Part shown: piece after piece, positions 60,051 to 64,000 of the stretch
How positions within the stretch are numbered: position 1 is the stretch's first letter
Layout: each line of letters starts with the position of its first letter
Assembly (NCBI RefSeq): GCF_003711225.1
Contig: NZ_CP031030.1
Location: 1,054,001-1,118,000 of the forward strand
Direction: 5' to 3'
DNA from: Runella sp. SP2
GTDB lineage: Bacteria > Bacteroidota > Bacteroidia > Cytophagales > Spirosomataceae
Length of the DNA stretch: 64,000 nucleotides
Made by a program: the position numbers and the translations under genes
Notes under the pieces: generated by a model
Told to the model about the DNA's origin: nothing
The model's database searches: none
The model's input: the letters and a program-made list of their open reading frames with translations, nothing else

Positions 60051-61265
60051 ATGAAAATACTTCATACCGCCGATTGGCACTTAGGTAAACAACTGCATAA
60101 ATACAGCCTCGAAGAAGAGCAAAACTTGTTTTTGAACTGGTTAGTGGCGTTGATAAAAGAACGTGAAATTGATGTGTTATTGGTGTCGGGTGATGTATTT
60201 GATACTGCCAACCCCTCTAACCAAGCCCTGACTCAGTATTATGGTTTTCTCAAACAATTGGTGGGCACGGGCTGCCATGTGGTGGTAACGGGGGGGAACC
60301 ACGACTCCCCAGGCGTCCTGAATGCTCCGCGTGAATTGCTGCGTTTTTTGGACATAAAAGTCATTGGAAATGCGCAAGACCCGATTGAAGAAGAACTCGT
60401 GCATCTTGTTCTTGCAAAGGGAGAAGTGGTGATTGCAGCGGTTCCTTATTTACGCGATGCTGATTTGCGAAAATCAGTCGTGGGTGAGGGGTATGACGAC
60501 CGTTTGTTGGCGTTGCGCCAAGGGATTCGAGGGCATTACGAACAGCTCGCGCAGTTGTGTGCCGAGCGTTACCCTGCCCAGTGTGCGATTGCGATGGGGC
60601 ATTTGTACGTCAACGGTGCGTCGGTGAGTGAAAGTGAGCGCGACATCCACGTGATTGGGGGAGAAGCGGCCTTCTCGGCGGAGTATTTCCCAGAGGGGTT
60701 TGATTACATCGCCTTGGGGCACATTCACAAACCGCAACGCATTGCTAATTCGGACGTAATTCGGTATTCGGGCTCGCCGATTCCGTTGAGTTTTAGCGAA
60801 AGAGACGACCGAAAATACGTGCTAGAACTTACTCTCAAGGACAATAAAATTCAAGCCATTGAGCCGATTTCGGTGCCTCTTTTTCGAGAATTACGTTGCT
60901 TTACGGGCAATTTGGAAGAAGTAGAAGCCGCACTCAATGCGTACGAAGTCACGACTCCTCTGCCACCTTACGTGGAAATCCACGTGACTGAGCCTTTTGC
61001 TGACCCACAAAAAGAGGTGTATTTCGGTTATTTGATTCGAGAGTTTGAGGCGGCACCTTTCAAAATCATCAAGCCACGTTTGTCTTTTACAAACCGCACC
61101 CAAGGGGCTGACGAACTTTATGTAACAGGTACTTCGATTCAGGATTTAACACCACGGGATGTTTTCCAAAAACGCCTTTTAACCGAAAACCTTGACGAGG
61201 AAACCCAGCAGCTTTTGGCCGAAGCTTTTGATGAATTGTGGCGGGAAGTGGCCGAGCAAAACTGA
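60051..61265 (+). CDS. sbcD: Exonuclease subunit SbcD
   Basis: 404 residues. Calcineurin-like phosphoesterase motifs in order: HTADWHLGKQLHK, LVSGDVFDTANPSN, VTGGNHDSP and AMGHLYVNGA, IALGHIHKPQR. It forms with SbcC a Mre11/Rad50-like complex that cuts hairpins and DNA ends. sbcC begins 8 bases downstream. Confidence 0.96.
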   Translation: MKILHTADWHLGKQLHKYSLEEEQNLFLNWLVALIKEREIDVLLVSGDVFDTANPSNQALTQYYGFLKQLVGTGCHVVVTGGNHDSPGVLNAPRELLRFLDIKVIGNAQDPIEEELVHLVLAKGEVVIAAVPYLRDADLRKSVVGEGYDDRLLALRQGIRGHYEQLAQLCAERYPAQCAIAMGHLYVNGASVSESERDIHVIGGEAAFSAEYFPEGFDYIALGHIHKPQRIANSDVIRYSGSPIPLSFSERDDRKYVLELTLKDNKIQAIEPISVPLFRELRCFTGNLEEVEAALNAYEVTTPLPPYVEIHVTEPFADPQKEVYFGYLIREFEAAPFKIIKPRLSFTNRTQGADELYVTGTSIQDLTPRDVFQKRLLTENLDEETQQLLAEAFDELWREVAEQN

Positions 61266-61273
61266 TTTCATTT

Positions 61274-64000
61274 ATGAAAATTCTTCGACTTAGATTCAAA
61301 AATATCAATTCGTTTTACGGCGAACATCCTTGTATTGATTTTACGACCAATCCGTTAGCGATTTCTGGTTTGTTTATCATTTCAGGGCCAACGGGGGCAG
61401 GAAAGTCAACGTTGTTGGACGTTATCACGCTGGCCTTGTACAATGAAATTCCGCGTTTTGGCAGTATTTCAAAAACAGAAATTGAAAAATTAGGCTCCAT
61501 CGTCAACCTCAAAGCCACCGAAGAGTCTAGGGCCGAAGCTTATGCTGAAGTAGAATACGAGGTGAAAGGGGGGCAATATCGTTCGCGCTGGAGTATTTCG
61601 CGAAATCGCAACGACAAATGGAACAATTACCAAATGGAAATCGCTGAACTTCCCTCTGGTAATTTGTTGGATATTAAAGGGTTGTCGCAGTTTCCGAAAA
61701 AAAATGAAGAACTTATTGGACTTACCTACCAGCAGTTTGTGAAATCAATCGTGTTGGCGCAAGGGAGTTTTGCTGAGTTTTTACGCGCCAAAGCCCACGA
61801 CCGTTCTAAGTTATTGGAAGACATTACGGGGCAACGAATTTATCGTCAAATCGGGGCGGCTTCGTATCTAAAAGATAAACACTTTAAAGAGCAACTTGAA
61901 CTCAAAGAAAAAGAGTTGAAGCTGGTTTCGATGCTTACCGAAGAGGAAGTATTACAACTACAACAAACCAAAATCACGACCGAAACGCATCAGGTTCAGG
62001 CGGAGAAAGACGTGCAGTTTTGGGAAAAAGAAAAGTCGGTACTGGAGCGTTGTTACGACCTTCAACAAAAATTAGAGAAAGTATTCAAAGAAGTACAAGT
62101 TCTTGAAAATGAACAAGAAACTTTTAAGCCAGATGCTTTTAGACTGCTCCAACACGAACAAATAAGCGAATGGGCGGGGGAACTGGCAACTTTGCAATCA
62201 CAGCAAACACAGTTGAAAGGGCTAGAAGAGCGTAGAAAATCGCTTCAAACCCAGATAGAGGCGCAGACAACTACCATCGAAACGACGCATCAACAAATTA
62301 CTCATTTGGTGCAAAAATCGGTTCCGAAAGAGCGTTTGTTGGCAGAATTGAACGTTTTTGAAGGCGAAATCTTACAACTTGATACGGAAATTGAAAAACT
62401 TAACGCTGAAATCCGACCTGTTTTTACGGCAATAAAACAAGAAGTTTCGACAACCAATCATCCTTGGCTTAGAACACTTTCGGTTGAAAAGTTAGACGAA
62501 GCGTATGCCGTTCTCCAGCAAAAAAAACAAGAAATACAGCAAGAGGTTGCGCGTTTTCGGGTAGATTTTGACGCAGAAAAAGAGCTTTCTCAGTTAACAA
62601 CCCGTCAAAATGCCTTGATGGAACTCAAGGCAACTTTGACGCGACGAAACGAATGGTATGCCCAAGGACTTGATGCTAAAAAAGCGTTGGAGGAATCGAC
62701 GGCAAAAGTAAACGAACGACAGCCTCAATGGGCCGCACTTCAGCAAAAAATGACTGAAATGGAGGCCAAATTGAAAGTTCTTCAAGTACAGAAGGAAAAA
62801 GAACAGCAAAAATTCAACCTCGAAGACCTTCGCAATGCCCTGCAAAATGGAGAGGAATGTCCGTTGTGTGGTTCGACCCACCACCCGTACGTCCATGCCT
62901 ACGTGAATGCGCTTTCCAAGGTGCAAATGGAGCTAGATTTGCTCGAAAAGGAAAAGAAGGCGGTGGAGGCTTCTATGCAAAAAGTAGGAGCAGAGCTAAA
63001 CCAAGCGCAGGGGTCAATGACAAAAGTGTCCGAAAACTTGGTCAAGATTCGCGATGAGTACCGAAAAGCCAAAGAAGAAGGTGAAAAAACGTTGGCGGCG
63101 CTGGGATTGGCATCGGATACTTCAATGGAGCAATTGGTTCAAGAGCAAAAGCAACTAAGTGACCTGCAAGAACAAATTACTAAGTGGCAGAAAATCAGTG
63201 ATATTAATGCCGTGATAGGTAAGTTGTTGGGGCAATATGAAGTGCTTTTTGAGCTTCGGGTACGAAAGTCGGCGAAGGAATTGGAAAAACAACAACGTTA
63301 TACTGGAAAGGATATTCGTGCCGAAAGCCAAGCATTACGGAATACGTTGACCAACGCGGAAACTACCTTACAAATAGCGCAAAAACAAAAAATAGAAACC
63401 GAAAACGCCATTGCAGAAGAGAATGAGAAAGTTAAGGTATTGACTGATGCATTGACAGCTAATTTAGCCACCAAAGGCATTGAAAGTATTGCAAAAGCCA
63501 ACGAACTTTTGCTTCCCAACCAAGAAGTTGAAAAATGTCGTACCAAACGTAAATTGCTAGAAGACCGCGAAAAAGAGTTGGTTATCAATCGTAAGACTTG
63601 GGAAGAACAACTATTTGAAACGGCTCAACTTCGCCAAGCTGAATTACCCTTAGAAGACGTTGATTTTAAATTGAAAATCAGTCGAAGCTTGCGAGACCAG
63701 TATTTTCGAGAGGTGTCGGAAATTGGGGCTAAATTATCAAATCACCAGACCCAGCAGGCCAAATTTTCAACCCTACAAACGGAGCTCGAACAATTAAGCA
63801 AGGAACGAAAAAAATGGGATTTACTCAATCGCTACATTGGCGACCGCGAAGGCAATAAGTTTAGCAATTTTGCCCAAAACTTAACGCTTTCAAACCTAAT
63901 TGGACTGGCAAATCAACGTCTGAGACACCTTTCAGACCGCTATATTTTGGATAAACCGAAAGAAGATACCGAAAGTCTTTTTGTGATAGATACCTACCAA
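61274..64000 (+). CDS. sbcC: Exonuclease subunit SbcC (3' end outside window)
   Basis: 909 codons are present and the frame stays open to the edge. MKILRLRFKNINSFYGEHPC begins the ATPase; Walker A SGPTGAGKST at 37-46, then the Q-loop ASFAEFLRAKAHDRSK region. A long coiled coil with a zinc hook in the middle (CPLCG, Cys529 and Cys532, followed by THHP) and a second coiled coil follow. The final visible part FAQNLTLSNLIGLANQRL leads towards the signature and Walker B motifs outside. Full-length SbcC is about 1000-1100 residues, so roughly 100-150 are missing. Confidence 0.95.
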   Translation, partial: MKILRLRFKNINSFYGEHPCIDFTTNPLAISGLFIISGPTGAGKSTLLDVITLALYNEIPRFGSISKTEIEKLGSIVNLKATEESRAEAYAEVEYEVKGGQYRSRWSISRNRNDKWNNYQMEIAELPSGNLLDIKGLSQFPKKNEELIGLTYQQFVKSIVLAQGSFAEFLRAKAHDRSKLLEDITGQRIYRQIGAASYLKDKHFKEQLELKEKELKLVSMLTEEEVLQLQQTKITTETHQVQAEKDVQFWEKEKSVLERCYDLQQKLEKVFKEVQVLENEQETFKPDAFRLLQHEQISEWAGELATLQSQQTQLKGLEERRKSLQTQIEAQTTTIETTHQQITHLVQKSVPKERLLAELNVFEGEILQLDTEIEKLNAEIRPVFTAIKQEVSTTNHPWLRTLSVEKLDEAYAVLQQKKQEIQQEVARFRVDFDAEKELSQLTTRQNALMELKATLTRRNEWYAQGLDAKKALEESTAKVNERQPQWAALQQKMTEMEAKLKVLQVQKEKEQQKFNLEDLRNALQNGEECPLCGSTHHPYVHAYVNALSKVQMELDLLEKEKKAVEASMQKVGAELNQAQGSMTKVSENLVKIRDEYRKAKEEGEKTLAALGLASDTSMEQLVQEQKQLSDLQEQITKWQKISDINAVIGKLLGQYEVLFELRVRKSAKELEKQQRYTGKDIRAESQALRNTLTNAETTLQIAQKQKIETENAIAEENEKVKVLTDALTANLATKGIESIAKANELLLPNQEVEKCRTKRKLLEDREKELVINRKTWEEQLFETAQLRQAELPLEDVDFKLKISRSLRDQYFREVSEIGAKLSNHQTQQAKFSTLQTELEQLSKERKKWDLLNRYIGDREGNKFSNFAQNLTLSNLIGLANQRLRHLSDRYILDKPKEDTESLFVIDTYQ

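Overview
The window reads as a chromosomal stretch of a Bacteroidota bacterium, most likely of the order Cytophagales (Spirosoma/Runella-like; the genus cannot be fixed from sequence alone). The evidence is a gliding-motility lipoprotein GldB, a type IX secretion 'plug' protein (DUF5103), a DUF6090-like protein, several lipobox-bearing glycan enzymes, Bacteroidota-style promoter boxes (TTTG / TAnnTTTG) and many intergenic palindromes typical of this group. No rRNA, tRNA, transposase or CRISPR array was seen. Genes are broken at both ends: a tail-fibre-like protein enters at the left, and sbcC runs off the right.

Layout. 0-7.5 kb: 3' part of an S74 auto-chaperone adhesin, a membrane-anchored MutS-like ATPase, a muconolactone-isomerase-like protein, an acyl-CoA thioesterase, ClpS, a sodium:solute symporter with a LytTR response regulator, and an HU protein. 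7.8-22 kb: secreted and envelope carbohydrate enzymes (propeller/alpha-barrel protein, SGNH hydrolase, epimerase, class C beta-lactamase-like hydrolase, sialidase-like protein, ChbG-type deacetylase, GH92 mannosidase) ending in a sugar-kinase/HAD-phosphatase fusion. 22-24.2 kb: a patch of about six copies of a three-hairpin repeat surrounding two small genes. 24.2-33 kb: ALDH7-type dehydrogenase with a divergent-side AraC regulator, an MFS transporter and cytoplasmic trehalase, a GH13 amylase, and a GT4 glycosyltransferase. 33-39 kb: an FGE-like lipoprotein, RadA, a DpnI/DpnD methyl-directed restriction module, citrate synthase, and a secreted amidohydrolase. 39.2-41.8 kb: a perfect-arm TetR-type operator and a 90-bp tandem repeat leader in front of a TetR regulator, alpha/beta hydrolase and DinB operon. 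42-46 kb: an abundant-looking secreted protein with a very strong terminator, a small holin-like membrane protein, an MsbA-type ABC exporter and GldB. 46.4-50 kb: an AT-rich island with an acyltransferase and two hydrolases whose 3' 940 bp are virtually identical. 50-60 kb: T9SS plug protein, LysE exporter, MazG-like pyrophosphohydrolase, PyrR, a PIN-type toxin/antitoxin pair, LigA, a cytochrome oxidase subunit III, IspE, a SerB-SerA fusion, and a HepT/MntA toxin/antitoxin pair. 60-64 kb: sbcD-sbcC.

How it fits together. Three threads recur: extracytoplasmic glycan use feeding sugar phosphates and glucose (GH92, sialidase-like, deacetylase, trehalase, amylase, kinase-HAD fusion); envelope and gliding/T9SS functions (GldB, plug, lipoproteins); and small accessory defence or toxin modules (DpnI/DpnD, PIN pair, HepT/MntA) inserted between housekeeping genes such as radA, gltA, ligA, pyrR and serA. 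The most unusual non-coding signals are the 90-bp repeat leader of the TetR operon, and a family of hairpins whose stems differ but whose loop is almost always TGAG/CTCA.
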